Source of the DNA: Syngnathus acus
Taxonomy: Eukaryota > Chordata > Actinopteri > Syngnathiformes > Syngnathidae
Reading direction: 5' to 3'
Length of the DNA stretch: 64,000 nucleotides
Assembly: GCF_901709675.1 (NCBI RefSeq)
Contig: NC_051090.1
Span: forward strand, 432,842-496,841
Shown: positions 33,321 through 46,322 of the stretch, piece after piece
How positions within the stretch are numbered: position 1 is the first letter of the stretch
Layout of the letters: every line of letters starts with the position of its first letter
Notes under the pieces: generated by a model
What the model saw: the letters and a program-made list of their open reading frames with translations, nothing else
Told to the model about the DNA's origin: nothing
Databases searched by the model: none
Program-made: the position numbers and the translations under genes

Positions 33321-33767
33321 CTGTCCAAGAGGTAAGGGCTCGCTGAAATGGCCATTTGGGCTCCAAGTGGCCTTTTCTTTGATGGCAGTGTTCGAAATGC
33401 TGAACATGTTGAAGCAGAGCAATTGTCCGCAGTGAGCTGCTGTCTATCAAGTTGCTTCAGCAAACGTTACTCAAATGCTTCAGTGTCTTGTCGGATTGAC
33501 ATTTCAACTTATTTGGTTTATTATCAATTTGACTGATTACGAGCACTTTGCAATTGCAGGTGTATTAGTATTAGTACAAAAATGTTTCTTTTCATGTAAG
33601 AGGAGCAAAGGTAAGCTACCGCACTACATATGTATACCACAAGATGTCGCTAACCGCTTACAAAATGACACTACGGTCCCGTAATGTTTGTACGTAAAAC
33701 AAAGGATGATGATGATGATGATGGTATAATTTTGTTTTAAAAAAAAATCTTATACAGTGTCTTTACT

Positions 33768-33839
33768 TTGTTTGCATGTTTGTTTGCATGTTTGCATGTT
33801 TGCATGTTTGTTTGTTTGTTTGTTTGTTTGTTTGTTTGA
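33768..33839 (+). repeat. (TGTT)n/(TGTTTGCA)n tract, forkhead-motif rich
   Basis: TGTTTGCATG units pass into (TGTT)n and end 4 nt before the first dnai3 ATG. TGTTTGT and TGTTTGC match the core bound by forkhead factors, including FOXJ1. It may lie in the core promoter or 5' UTR. Confidence 0.8.
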
Positions 33840-33843
33840 CCAA

Positions 33844-36800
33844 ATGAGTTGGAAGTGGTTTGCCTCCTCCATTGGTGGAAACATGACAACAAAGACAAGC
33901 ACAACCAGCAGTACAGAAGAAGGTCCAGAGACTCCAGGTAGGCCTAATTTGCAACAGTAACCAACAATGTATTAAGTGGAGGACATTTGCTTGAAAATAA
34001 TAGTGATTTAGCAATAGGATAAAAAAAGAGCCCACCCCAAAAATAAAGTAAAAATCCAATTAGAATGACAAAAATACTCAAATTCAGTTGACAAAATAAT
34101 GTGACTGTGGGGTGGGCCATACCAAAGTGCTGGAAATGATAGACAAATGTAAAAATAGATAACACACAATCTATGGTAATGTTGGAGGTCTGATGTCGGT
34201 AAGACGAGTATATTAGTAGGAGTAGTCATGGCAAAAGAGTCCTGAGTAATGACAATGTTCCACTTAAGCAGTATACAAACATGCAATCAAGTTACATTCT
34301 TTTGGGATTCTGGGACGCGACACGTCACACACTCTTAATCTGTCACTCAAATATTTCCTACAATAAAAAGAGTTCAGTGGGTGGGAAGGAAGGAAGGAAG
34401 GAAGGAAGGAAGGAAGGAAGGAAGGAAGGAAGGAAGGAAGGAAGGAAGGTGGACACACCCACCCAGCTGGGAAGTGGATTTACTTAAAGTGTCCGCACGC
34501 ACGCCAGGCTGGCCGGCCGGCCGGCAGCATTCCCTGCATCCTTTCTGCAACCTTAAGGGAAGGCTTTGAAGAAAGCAAGCGCAGGCCGGATGAAAGCTGT
34601 CATTATGCAGCAGCGTGTTTACTGTCCATGCTTCGGGCCTCCACACATGGATTGTCTACGAAGAAAATCTTGTGGTAAACATTTTCCGTCACTCTTACTA
34701 CTTTCACTCCTTGTGTGCTGGAGTTCTTCAAAATAGCGCACAGACTAATTAGAAGGATTTGTTTTGGGATTCTAGAACTCTCTAAAGCAGTATCTTTATT
34801 TGAAGTGTGCAACCTAAGAAAATAAGTCGACTTGTTGCTAGTTTGCCATAACACGCATGGTAGTCATTTGAGACGTTCTTCAAGGTCAGCCAGAGGACAT
34901 CCTCCCTATGGTCCTGACATCTGCTACTCAGCAGCAGTTTGCTTGCGTCGCTGATGAGGATGTCACAGGGGAGAACCCCTACAAGCTCCTGCAGAAAGAT
35001 GACATCTTAGAGGACATGAGGACAAAAGCTGCAGTGTCGGATTTCAGCCCTGTGAAGCAGATGATCCTGGTGAGTGAGGCTTACCTTATTGTCCCACTCA
35101 GACAATAGCCTCAAGGCACTGCGATGATGTGCAGACTCCCGTCCGTGGTGAGCTGGGCTCAAAAAAAGACATGTTTTCTTTGATCATGCATGGCTCAAGT
35201 TAGTTGTGCATTTTCACTCTGCACAAACATCAACATGTATGTGATTCAACATTATTTGAACCACAGCCAGTCATCCAGGTGTGTCTTTAAACCACCAACT
35301 TATTATCATCAATGAAGCCACCATGCATGTTTTGGACGCCTGCAAGCAGAAGAAGAACATAGATACTCCACAGGAACATATAACTTCTACGTGACATCCA
35401 TCCATCCATCCCATTGACAGGATTATCCAGAGAGTGAGCTTTTGCTGGTTTATGACCGAGACTTCACCTATGGCCAAATGTTCTATCTGGCTCTGACACC
35501 AGAAGCAAAGGAACGAATCCTCAATGTAAGCGTTTTGATTCAAGTCTGTGTGTATTTCATTTGATGCCGCAGTGAGTGTATGTATGTCTAATATTATCAG
35601 CCCCCTGAAGCTGAGCCTGAAGAAGAGATTGAGATTGAAATCAAAACTCCAGAACCAAAGGAATGGCTATCACTTGGCAGTGAAAAAGAAATTGATGAAG
35701 AATCTGTCAAAGAGACACGAGAAAAGGTGCTTGGAAATACATTGGAAGCTTTGTCCTTCACTTTCGAAGCTTTCATTGTAATTGCCTCTATTCTGTCTCC
35801 AAGTTAATTTACAAGTTCTCCAGAGCTCGGAGGGAGTTTGGCTCGCCGCTCTCGCTTTCGGACCGCAACGTTGCAGATGTCAAAGATGGCAACGTGGAGT
35901 GTTTGTCCTACCAAGACAGGCGATTCAACATCAAGCTGTTCCAGAGGGATTGCGCCGTGCAGGCTATCCCCATCCTCCAGAGCAGCAGCGCCCAGACACT
36001 GTGGTACAAAAGAGGAAGCTTCAAAATGGCTTTTTCTTGATTTTTCTGCTTTACTTGGGCCCAGAGGACCCGGCCGGATGTTTCTTAAAGCCGTTGATCG
36101 CAACCAACAGTGCCATCTAAACATGGGAACAGACAACTGTTTCATGAAGCAAATTGAATTCAGAATTTGAGATGTACAAATGGATGAACAATATATTTCG
36201 TGTGCATTCCAGGAAGTTGAGGCGAAATAACTGTACACAGTACACGCCAGGAGTATTGAGGAAAGAGGAGCAGGAGAAGAGCCCTCCACTAAGCTTAAGT
36301 GATTTTTGTAATGCAGTGACAAACAGGTAAAACATTGCGTCATTTTGTCCACAACAATGGATGGGATGGGATGGGATGGGATGGGATGGGACCTCCTAGC
36401 GTGTCTCAGCAGGAAAAGATTCATCAAAGCTTGATGGAGCCCAAAGCACAGCCGCTCCTTTTTGTAGGGTTCTGCACGCCCTGCAACAAGAGGAAATTAT
36501 GAACGTGTTCAAAGACGACTGGATGGCTTTGGGGACGGATACGGACGACATGGACTGGTCTGGGAAGGTGTCCGATGTTTTGATGCTGAACCAGGCCTTT
36601 TCCGACCCAAACTACTGTCCCGGCAAGGAGATTATCGCCATGCACTGGCATCCCACCGTTCCAAGTAGGTCAAGATCATTTGAGCCACCGGAAATGTAGA
36701 CACTCACGAGTGGCGCTTTGCACCATTTCATTTCATTGGCGTTATTGCTTTTCAAGGTGTGATGGCCGTGGCAATGAGAGAAAAGAAGAAACAACCGTTG

Positions 36801-38320
36801 ATCAAGTCGACTGGGCCGCTGATCGTTTTTTACACCTTCTCTGACCCCACTCATGCCAAGGTACGCAGCATGCACATGCTTTCTCTCCGACTGCCCGCAC
36901 TAATTTCCCCCATTGGCACCAACAACAAGTGAGTCCTTGTGCCGACTCGGCCGTTTTTCTTTTTGATACCCTCAAATGACATTTATTCCCCAATAGGAAT
37001 CAGGGAAGATTAAATAATATATGAGGGGAATGTCAAAAGTAGGATCCGATGTGAAAAAGATCATTATTTGAGAAGGTTCATTGACTCACCGACCGGACTG
37101 ATCGATAGCTGGTGACGAACATAATCCCTTTGGATGATGCAGTTCATCTCTTGGCTCACAATCTCCCCTTCTGTTCCGTCTACAACATTCTTTCGTTGTC
37201 TAAAGTGCTTGTAAAGAAATACTCTGTCAGGGATGTATTTGAACACAATGCTGAAGAGCTCGCTCGCTCGCTGCTTTGTATTGCCACTCTGGACCTCATC
37301 CAATGTACGCGTGTGCTTCTGCAAAAAAATAAAATAAAAATAACTTTCCACAGTCATCAAATAGTGTCGATGAACATGTTGTTTGCACTATATTTGTCTT
37401 TGTGTTCCAGATATTGCTGGAGTGCCCAGACAACATTCTCGCCTTTGAATTCTGCCCCTCTGATCCAAATATTATTGTTGGCGGCTGCGTGAACGGCCAG
37501 GTGCTTGCTGGCTTCCTTTGTGCCTTGCTGCTTTTGGCCTGGGAAGGAAGCCCTTTCTCTCGGCTGGCCCTTTCATCCATTTCTGCTGCTCACTTGGCAA
37601 TGTGTGTGCCTGCCACAGGTGGTGTTGTGGGAAATATCTGCTCACGTTGCACGTTTGCACCCAGTCCAACACGGTCATCATAAGCATCATTCTGTCAAAA
37701 CGGACACGCTGGTGAGTAGCCATATCTAAGGTTGATCCAAGAATACTTTATTACGTTCCTTGAATTGTGTTCCTGTGATGATGTCAGGACACTTGAGTCA
37801 AATCTGGGTGCTTAGACTATCAAAGGATGCTGAGGACAATTTCCGAAATACCTCCTCCATCTGGCCTTTGTGTGCTTTTATTGTCCCTCCCTCCCTCCCT
37901 CCCTCCCTCCCTCCCTCCAGTCAGCCAGCCAGCTGTCTCTGCTGTTCCTCACCCTGATTTTTGCTGTCCCTCCTCCTTCTCTCCATTCTCTTTCTTCTAG
38001 CCCTGTTTGCTCTTCATTTCCCAAAGCCAACAGCATGAGCTGGCAGCCTCCAGCTGTTCTGCAAAGCATGCACTACACCCTGGCCAAGCACAACAGAAGC
38101 TAACAAACAAATGCCATCCCACCGCTAGCCTTTCCTTTCCTTTCCTTTCCTTTCCTTTCCTTTCCTTTCCTTTCCTTTCCTTTCCTTTCCTTTCCTTTCC
38201 TTTCCTTTCCTTTCCTTTCCTTTCCTTTCCTTTCCTTTCCTTTCCTTTCCTTTCCTTTCCTTTCTTTGTGGTGTCAACAAGGCTTTATTTCTATATGGAG
38301 GCTTGTGGGAGCAAAGCTAG

Positions 38321-38364
<44 letters not shown>

Positions 38365-41227
38365 ACCTGTGCTTTGTTTGTCAGCCCAATGAAGAAATAC
38401 AATTCTTCAATTCTCATGCATTTCCCTTTCCCCACCAAAATCTGTGATCATGCTGATCAAGTTGGGATGGATGAATTGTTCCACTCTTGCTTTGACCAAT
38501 ACTAAAGTGCGTTCACTCGTCTGTCCGTTGACAGGGTTTTGAGGACAAGAAAGACAATAAAGCTCCACTTGTGCGTTACAGTGCAATGTCAGGGGTGGAG
38601 AACAGCCACAAAGCACCAATTACAGATGTCCATTGGCTGCCTCAGTCATTTGAGGTATGTAAGGCTCATTGACACGTCTGCCGCAATCTAAACGTTGAAG
38701 CACTGGCCGAAGTCCTTCTTGAGATGTCATGCCGAATGCGAGCACGTCAAGTTGTTTTGCTTCTACACGTGGTGGCGATTGATGGTTGAATGCAAGCACG
38801 TTTTCAAATGTGTGCTCTTCTCACCACCGATTGTCGCTGCCACGATCCTTTGAAAGTCTTCAGCGTGGTTGAATTTGTCTCCGCTCTCCTGGAGCTGCGA
38901 TTAGGTCACCGCTCAGGGCGTTCCGGTGGAGAACAAATCCAATCTTTCTGTTCAACTTATCACCTGCTCCCCTGACAGGTACGTCTTGAAAGGGAACAAC
39001 AAAAAGAAGTCACCTCGATCATTGAAGAGATACGATATTAAGAATTCCCTCTTCTTTCCAAAGCACTTTAATGTTCTGGGACATCCGAATGCCAAAACAA
39101 GTGCGCCAGACCATACCGGAAAAGAAACAGAATGATTCCAAGTCTCAGATGGCCAATTACAGTGACAACAACCCCTTCAAACACTTGGAGCGGATGTGGA
39201 AACCTTTCATTACGGTAACGTAGGATGCAATCAATTGTATTGCCAATCGCGGGTTAGTCTTTATTAGGAAATGAGTACGTGCGCACAAAAACGTTGACAT
39301 TTTCTTTGATGTTGTAGGTTCCCTTGGTAAACATGGAGAGGAACGGTGATTATGTCCCAATCAAATTCAACCTTTACCCCTTCACCAATAGGCCGAATAC
39401 TACCAACACCCTAGTGGCAGGTGAGAGTAAAGCTTTGGAGTTTGGATTGTAGAGGCTGCACCATCCATCCCTCCCTCCCTCCCTCCCTCCCTCCCTCCAT
39501 CCATCCATCCACGCTCACTCCATTGATCACGGTCATTGAAAAGTACTCTTTGAATGCAATGCGACGCTCAAGAAAGCGGTGGCGACGGCTCAGCGCTAGG
39601 AACGTCAGACTACAGTCAGCTCCAAGTACCCTCAGCCAAAGGACTAACACCTCTGGAAGACATCAATACCAAGATTTATATTGGAACACAGGTGAAAGCC
39701 CTCCTCACGATACCAAGTGCATTCATGTTCAAATCTTTCACTTGAACCATGTTGAGTTACCTTTGCTTTTTGCCAGGACGGGGAGATTGTTTACACCGAC
39801 TGGAAAATGGAAAGAAACGATCTGGATCAGCTCCTGAGTAAGTGACGTGGTAGCTTCGGCAAATCACGAGAGCCGCTATTTGCCATTTATCGCTAACCGT
39901 GGCAATAAGTCGAGTCTCCTCTGGGTCAGATAACCACCGACCGATCATGTGTCTCATGTGTCCAAAGGTCCCAAGCCGCTTCATTTATTCAAAATCCACC
40001 CCTGCTTGGTCAATACCATCGAGCGCTCGCCCTTTTTTAAAGACATTGTGTTGACTGGAACGTCGCTTTTTGGAAGCTGCAATATTGCCATTTGGAAAGA
40101 AGGAGTGTTGGTAAAAAGGCTCTTTCTTACTCGGTCGGACTCAGCAAAGGCATTGGTTGTTTCTACGTTTTTACCGACCGACCGACTGACTTCCAGGACG
40201 GCCCCCTTTTCCTGTTCCCGAGCTCGGAGGGGCTGTGTACGTCGGCGTGCTGGTCTTTGACCCGCCCGGCCATTTTCTTCCTTGGAAAAGGGGACGGAAA
40301 AATCGAGGTGTGGAACATTCTTGAAAAGACGGGAGAAGCTGTGCACGTGCAAGAACACATGACCAGTGGCAAGATCACCTCCATCAAACCTTGGACCATC
40401 TCCTGTGAGTATTTGATCACAGCAATTGAGAGCCACAATGTAGAAATGACTTTGGGGGATTGAGTTCACTTTCACACCACTGCAATAAAAGTGTTTCTTG
40501 ATGTCCATTTCCATGCCAGCCAAGCAGCACTTCCTGACTTTGGCTGACGATCTTGGAATAGTGCGTGTCTTTCAAATCCCACCCGTGTTCCACATGGCTT
40601 ACAGAAATGAGGTAATGCAAAAGGAACATGCCTTTTTCCGCATTATTTTGGGCAACGATCCAAACACCATTTATGCATTGATTGATTGATGTATTGGTTG
40701 ATTTGGAGTGGATGCCTCGTGGAGCTAATCCGTGTTGATGCAGATTGAATGGATTGTCATTTATTTGATGAAAAAGACTTTTTTCTCTTGCATGTGTATA
40801 GAGAGCCAATGTGGGGAAATGCATTCATCAGCAGCAAGAGAGACTTAATGACCTTATCAAGAGGAGAGAAATGTGGGAAAGCCAAAAGCCGTCGCCGCCG
40901 CCACCAGAGGAACAGAAGAAAGTGGTGAGCTTGTAATGCTTGACAGTGGTTTGACAGGATTTTATAGACCAAATTTATAAGCCCAGCTAGTCATCAGATT
41001 TGGGGAGTTGGAGAAGTAAGATGACTTCCTTTTTTGAATTGGGATATTTGGGATCAATCAAACAAAAAGTGACAACATCATGTTTTCTAAATCCTAATTT
41101 TTATTCTCCGAAGGAGCCTGAGAAAGCAGGGACCCCCACCACAGAAGAGCAGGATGTTATGAAGGAGTACAACGATTTCCTAGTGCTTGAGGAAAACATC
41201 CTTAAAAGCATGGGACTGACACCATAA
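33844..41227 (+). CDS. dnai3: Dynein axonemal intermediate chain 3 (WDR63)
   Basis: This is an intermediate chain of the axonemal inner dynein arm (IC140 type) in motile cilia and flagella. Twenty-one exons with consistent phases give about 867 residues (human 891): 33844-33937, 34885-35069, 35421-35525, 35601-35726, 35804-36003, 36213-36326, 36468-36664, 36757-36860, 37411-37500, 37619-37711, 38535-38654, 38917-38978, 39064-39214, 39318-39420, 39573-39691, 39777-39837, 39968-40110, 40197-40404, 40520-40611, 40802-40924, 41114-41227. The N-terminal region (ENPYKLL, AAVSDFSPVK, ELLLVYDRDF) matches WDR63. WD repeats show as MHWHP, CPSDPNIIVGGCVNGQ, VLWEIS, DVHWL, LMFWDIR, IAIWKEGV and KIEVWNI. 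A coiled-coil-like acidic/basic tail ends the protein. The ATG at 33844 is the first in frame; Met14 (33883) has the better Kozak context. Order and orientation with mcoln3 and syde2 match human 1p22.3. Confidence 0.95.
34384..34449. repeat. (GGAA)n in dnai3 intron 1
   Basis: About 16 uninterrupted GGAA units in the first intron of dnai3. GGAA arrays can bind ETS factors, but here it is only noted as a microsatellite. Confidence 0.95.
37886..37919. repeat. (CCCT)n in dnai3 intron 10
   Basis: Eight or nine CCCT units in the 823-bp intron between the exons ending 37711 and starting 38535. Similar CCCT runs occur near 16155, 33178 and 39470. Confidence 0.9.
38129..38266. repeat. (CTTTC)n pentanucleotide array, then (CA)n
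   Basis: About 27 uninterrupted CTTTC units lie in dnai3 intron 10, and a (CA)n run follows at about 38322-38361. A second, longer-flanked array of the same unit is at 63314-63432. Confidence 0.95.
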
Positions 41228-42695
41228 CAACACACACACACACCCGCATACACACACACACACACACATTGTTTTTTATGGAGGTAAAACGTGTTCTTAT
41301 TTTTGAATGTGCAGCTTGAAGACGTGTGTATTTGATTTGCTTTCTTCCAAGTGAAAGGCACAGTCTGCGATGTTCAAGCTGCTAGCAAGATGTGAATGTA
41401 GCCTGACTTGACCATAGCGCTTGCATCCTTGAGCAAACTCTGCGCAGCTCTTTGTACAATGTGCATTCTGTTCAAGCAAAGTTGATGGACCAGTTTGATC
41501 TTGTGGAATCACTTCCAAATGCCCAACGAAGTCCACAAAGGAAATGATGGTTGCATCTATTTTCCCCCTTTATTTGTATTGCAAATTAGTATTGCTTTGG
41601 TTTTCTTCAGACTACTTTTGACCCTAACGTACGAAACATTTTCATTTCATTTCATGTTACCATTTCATGATGAAATGCTCATTTATATATTCCTTCCAAA
41701 AAATGGCCTGGTATCAGCTGGTGGGTATCAAGTCAATTTCCACCCCAAGCAAGGATTGTGAGCTCTTATTTCTGGCTATCCATCCATCAGTTCAGTGGCG
41801 TTCTGTCAGAGCCTCTCAAGGATGCATCTTGAAAATTGCACATGGGAAGGAAGGAAGGAAGGAAGGAAGTCATTTTGAGCCTGCTTTCATTTCATTTCAC
41901 GATATGTATCTGTTGTTGAGAGCCTTGTCATTATCTTGGGCTCATTTCACATGCTGTTGATAAAACAACCTTTTTCATGAAAGCGATCTTAGACCTGAAG
42001 CTGGATCCAAGTCATGATTTGACCTTATTCAGGTGAGTAGTTTCCTGTAAGCCATTCTACATGATAATAAACAAGCAGAAGGTCAATGATATTTTAATAA
42101 TTGTATGTTTTGATCATGTTATATTGTCATAGTTTGACGAGGTCTTTTAAGTATGTACACAGTGATGCACCTTGCCTCAAAAATGTGGATTGCTTGAATG
42201 CACTCAAATATGGTCAGTATCACGTGTACTTCTTCAATACCTATCGAAACAAGAACTTTACGCGGTAAAAAAAAAAAAATCAAAGGCTCTTTTTGTTAAT
42301 GTGACGTGGCCTTTTGTGCCACATTGTTCCCAACATTTATGAGGAAGGTTTTTCCCCTTGAAGTGTACTGCCTGCCAAGGGCCCTCCGGACTCAATTAGT
42401 TTCACTTCTCCAAGGCAAGGGAATAAAATGTGGACGCATCAGCGTGCCAAGTCCACCTCAGGTCAAGAGCGGCCCAGCAAACCTATAGTGACTACTTGAC
42501 AGCTGCTATCTGGGCAGGGAAGAGGTAGGGGCGACTGCAGGGGGACTGGAGAAAGGGAGGTTTGGAGTTGAAGGGGGGCTGGGGCCGGGGGGCGCTGCAT
42601 TATATCGGACGCTTGCAACACTGAGAGGACCATGAAGAATTGAATGCTGGAACGCAGGAAAGCACTGAGCAAGGTGGGAGAGGGAGGGAGGGCTG

Positions 42696-42858
42696 GTTAG
42701 GGTTAACAAACCCAAGCCCTAGTTTGAAACCCTAAGCCTAGTTTGAAACCCTAACCCTAGTTTGAAACCCTACTTTGAAACCCTAACACTAGTTTGAAAG
42801 CCTACTTTGAAACCCCAACCCTAGTTTGAAACCCTGACCCTACCTAGTTTCAACCCTT
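42696..42858. repeat. Telomere-like CCCTAA/AGTTTGAAA minisatellite
   Basis: About eight degenerate units of a 19-bp motif, ccctaaccctagtttgaaa, in which two telomere-type CCCTAA cores alternate with agtttgaaa. It is preceded by ggttagggttaac, the same telomeric hexamer in the opposite orientation, so the left edge is an inverted junction. Confidence 0.9.
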
Positions 42859-42921
42859 AGATGCATACGTGAGGTTGTTTTTTGGAAATATCTTTAAAAT
42901 GACATTAAAAACACATTGATT

Positions 42922-42994
42922 TGTCAGGGTCCGGGAGTTTTTTTTCCTCTTTTCCACAAGGGGCAGCCGTGAGTGAGCAGAGTGGCGGTGTGGC
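42922..42994 (+). mobile_element. Truncated LTR, family B (5' end only)
   Basis: About 73 bp matching the 5' end of the LTR at 58807 (tgtcagggtccgggag...cagccgtgagtgagcagagtggcg). Similarity stops abruptly after gtggc. No 3' terminus or target-site duplication was seen. Confidence 0.8.
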
Positions 42995-43092
42995 AAATCG
43001 ACACCACTTGCAGCAGACGCACACGCACACGCACTGGAGAACAAAGTTGTTCATATGGCGTTCTAGGCTTTTTGCCGGATGGATCAGAATTT

Positions 43093-43173
43093 GGAAGGAA
43101 GGAAGGAAGGAAGGAAGGAAGGAAGGAAGGAAGGAAGGAAGGAAGGAAGGAAGGAAGGAAGGAAGGAAGGAAG
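43093..43173. repeat. (GGAA)n microsatellite
   Basis: About 20 uninterrupted GGAA units, intergenic between dnai3 and syde2, 100 bp downstream of the truncated LTR. Confidence 0.95.
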
Positions 43174-45016
43174 GGGGGTCGGGGTGCTGGTAAAGAAGCC
43201 ACCTGCAAATGTATCAAACACGAGAGGGCCATGTCTCCCGACGCGGCTTCTTTTTAGGCTCACGTTTCCCAGCCGGCCATGTTGGGAGGGAGGGAGGGAT
43301 GGATTAGCCTTTCATTAAAAATGAAAGCGTTGTGAGTGACAGGCCAATGGAGCCAAGAGGTGGGAGCAAAGAGCGAGGATCTGAGCTGCCGCTCCTCTCT
43401 TCTCTGTCTCTTCTTCACTTTCACCTCCTTGCCCTGCGCTCATCTTCTCCCCTCTCCTCACAGTGGCCAATCTGTCCATCCACAGCGTGTCAAGAGATGT
43501 GTGCCGAAGCCCTCAGAAGCCTTGCCAAGTCCAGCAAAGTGGAGGCTGGGAAACAAAAGAGCCTCAAAAGAGAGCTTTTTATCTAGGAAATGTGTTTCAT
43601 AGCTTGCCTCTTGAAGGACACTGCATGCATGGAATTTGTGCAGGGTCACTGAATCGAGGAGAGCAATTCAGGTAACACAGCTCTCTCCGTTCAAATGAGA
43701 TGAGTGACGAATGCGCTTTGGAGAAAATCATCTGACCCCAGCGAGAGAGCAAACCTCTTCCTCGAATGTAGTTCACGTACTATATTGGCCAAAACAACGT
43801 CATTGGGTTATTTGTTCATGTGTCAACAGTGTTTTGGAATCACGCAACTTGATAGAAAAGAGGACTGTTTAGTGGAGATCCATTATAGCCAGGTCCATAA
43901 ATACTGGCACATACTACATGGATGGATACATGACCTACCTCTTATTAGTCAATGTTAAGTGAAACTAAAAAATGTCAACAGCACCTTTTGTATTTTCTCA
44001 TCTCATCTCATCGCTGGGCCAAAAGTTGCTCTCTCTTCATGAAGCCCAACTCACTGTAAAGTTGCAAACAAAGGCCACGGTGTGTGCCATGCTTGGCTGC
44101 TTGACTTGCAGCCGTGATATCAACTTAAAGGTCAACACAGATTAAGGGAACAGAGAAGAGAGTGAGGAAGAAGATCTGCTTTCACATGCAGGTGGCTTTC
44201 CAGGATCTTCACGCTCTCCCATTTTAGATTTCATTCACTTCACGTTGCCTAGCAATCCTTAGATATCAAGGTTGAAGGGACATACTACATATTTTCCAAT
44301 TCTGTTCAAATGGTTCTTGTCCATGTTCTGTACATTTTAAGCTGTCACATCGTTGGCTCCAGGACTGTAGGAATATTTTTTTCAAGTTAGTTCAAAATGA
44401 CTTACTTACTTATGTGGCTGAGGAGATCATAAAATCTATTGTCGTGGACAGGTGAGTGAGCACATTCTTCCCCTCAAATGTATATGGTTGTTCCAGAGAA
44501 GTGTTATCAACTGTCAACAGAGACTCAAAAAAAAAGATTCGAGTTCTGAGAAGCCTCAGGCGTGCGTCTGACTTGTCATGCTAACAGTCATGAGAGATTT
44601 TAACACCTCACTGAAAAGATTCAACTCCACTGACTAAATGACCTTTTTTTTACAGCTCAAGTACAGATGGAAAGCTCTTATCAATCGTTTCAAAAGTTGA
44701 GGAGATATCGATTTGTACAAATGTGGCTCATAAACGTCTATATTTGTTTAAGAGGTGCTGAAAGAGCAGGACACTATTTTTCAGCTGCATGTCCCTGACC
44801 TGAAGCAAGAAAACAATTTGGAGAGATTCCCACAAGGGCAATTCAATGACTTGTTGATCTCCACATCACACAAGGCCGGCTGGCTGGGCGATAACGCTTT
44901 ATCTCCAAAGAGATGAAGAAAATGCAATGAACCTTGAGAAAGGCCTCATTTGTGGTTTTGTTTTTACATGCAACAATGTCATACAGATTTGACACACAAC
45001 ACATCAAATGATATAC

Positions 45017-45022
45017 TTTATT
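45017..45022 (-). promoter_or_regulatory. Candidate poly(A) signal of syde2
   Basis: Plus tttatt reads AATAAA on minus. The next 10-30 nt on minus read gatgtgttgtgtgtc, a typical GU-rich downstream element. Confidence 0.5.
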
Positions 45023-46322
45023 ATGATCGTACATGACTCAGGATCAATGCAAAGTAATATTCTCTTTCATTTTCTCTTCACAAAATGCTCTTTTGACACA
45101 TAAATACGCGGCAGATTAGAAATGGCCTCATTTCATGTCAATAAAGCTTTTGACCATGCGACCGACCGTTCAGTACCTTAAAAAAGATCCCAACACCTCC
45201 AATGCTGAACACAGCTCAGTCCACCAAAGACAATCTCATACAACTATATACACAAGACAGCTTTATCATACATTGTACAGCTCCACTTGTACCATTAGTC
45301 CAGCACATGAAGATGTGTACGTACAGGGGAGAAAAGCAACGACTACATATTTGTAAAAGTCGACAACACTATGAGGTCAGAAGCATATAAATACACACAC
45401 AAAAATGTACTCCAAATACGCTTATACGACTCTATACATATCGATTTATAGGTCAAATACTGATGACTATGTTTTCAATTCATGACTGGAGGACTAAAAA
45501 AAGTCCATTGTCTACTTTGGCAGCTGAGTTGTTGTTTCACATTTAGCTAGAGAGCTGAGAGAAGACCAAGCGCGACTGATAAACAATAGTTTGACATTCA
45601 TATATTATATCTCCACATGCTGCTCACAATCACTTCTTGCTATAGAGACTTGGATGCTGCTCACACAACTGTTAGCAAGGAATTCTATCGACATCAGTTG
45701 TGGTGAATTGGACTCAATAAATAAGCAATCAATGGGGATTTGATTCATTTCCAAAATGCTTCATGGGCCTGGATGGCATAAGACTTCCAAGGTGATGACA
45801 CTGAACTTACCAGTCGTATCTCATCCGACAAATGCATTCATATACGCTTTGCTGATCAAACTGTAGCTTTGAATTGCAATTTTAGCCACACTGCTTATTT
45901 GTTTTTAGCGGCTCTATACTAAGCAATGTTTCCCCAAAAAATCATGGTATGGAAAAGCTGCCATTGTGAACACTACTTACTGTCATTTGCATGAGATGAA
46001 ATACTATATCAATGCTATGTAGGTATGAATGACTGCAGTCATAGCGTGTGTGTTTCTATTCAACCAAAAGAGATGATGCTCTCTATTTAGTGCACACAGA
46101 GACTACTCGAATTGAATGAACCACAATGACAAATAAAAGCATCGACTGCTTTGTAAGTGCATTGGCCTCATACAAATTGGAATGATTTCAATCACAGTGT
46201 CGCCATGAGAACATAACACTCGTGTCATCTTGCTTAGTGAGGAGCTCTCATACATTCTGTACAAACCACTGCAGTTTTGGGGGAATGGTGGGCAAATCAA
46301 AAGGAATGGAAACTGCCTTGCA

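Larger units (their letters stand above)
32779..33843. promoter_or_regulatory. Divergent mcoln3/dnai3 promoter region
   Basis: 1.07 kb separates the two start codons. It contains (TTTG)n at about 32877-32896, a T-run at 33064-33080, a (CCCT)n run at 33178-33199, an RFX-type X-box at 33202-33216, a GGCA array at 33249-33320, (GAT)n at 33704-33722, and a TGTT/TGCA tract ending next to the dnai3 start. No CLEAR-type E-box for mcoln3 was seen. Transcription start sites cannot be located by eye. Confidence 0.55.
41228..44990. other. dnai3 3' flank and intergenic DNA
   Basis: No gene was recognised. (CA)n follows the dnai3 stop at about 41229-41268. AATAAA at 42066-42071 is a candidate dnai3 poly(A) signal. 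Then come the telomere-like minisatellite (42696-42858), a truncated family-B LTR (42922-42994) and (GGAA)n at 43093-43173. The rest (43.2-45.0 kb) shows nothing identifiable. Confidence 0.55.

Noticed and set aside
36004-36040. Continuation of dnai3 exon 5 past the GTACAAAAG
   Set aside because: It reaches a stop at once. The donor at 36004 joined to 36213 gives a Trp codon and a tail that aligns with WDR63.
36357-36392. (GGGAT)n tract in a dnai3 intron
   Set aside because: A short microsatellite between exons with no relation to splice sites; nothing further to say.
38979-39135. Read-through of dnai3 exon 12 past 38978
   Set aside because: The frame continues open but gives no WD-repeat sequence. 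Splicing to 39064 restores LMFWDIR in frame, as the family requires.
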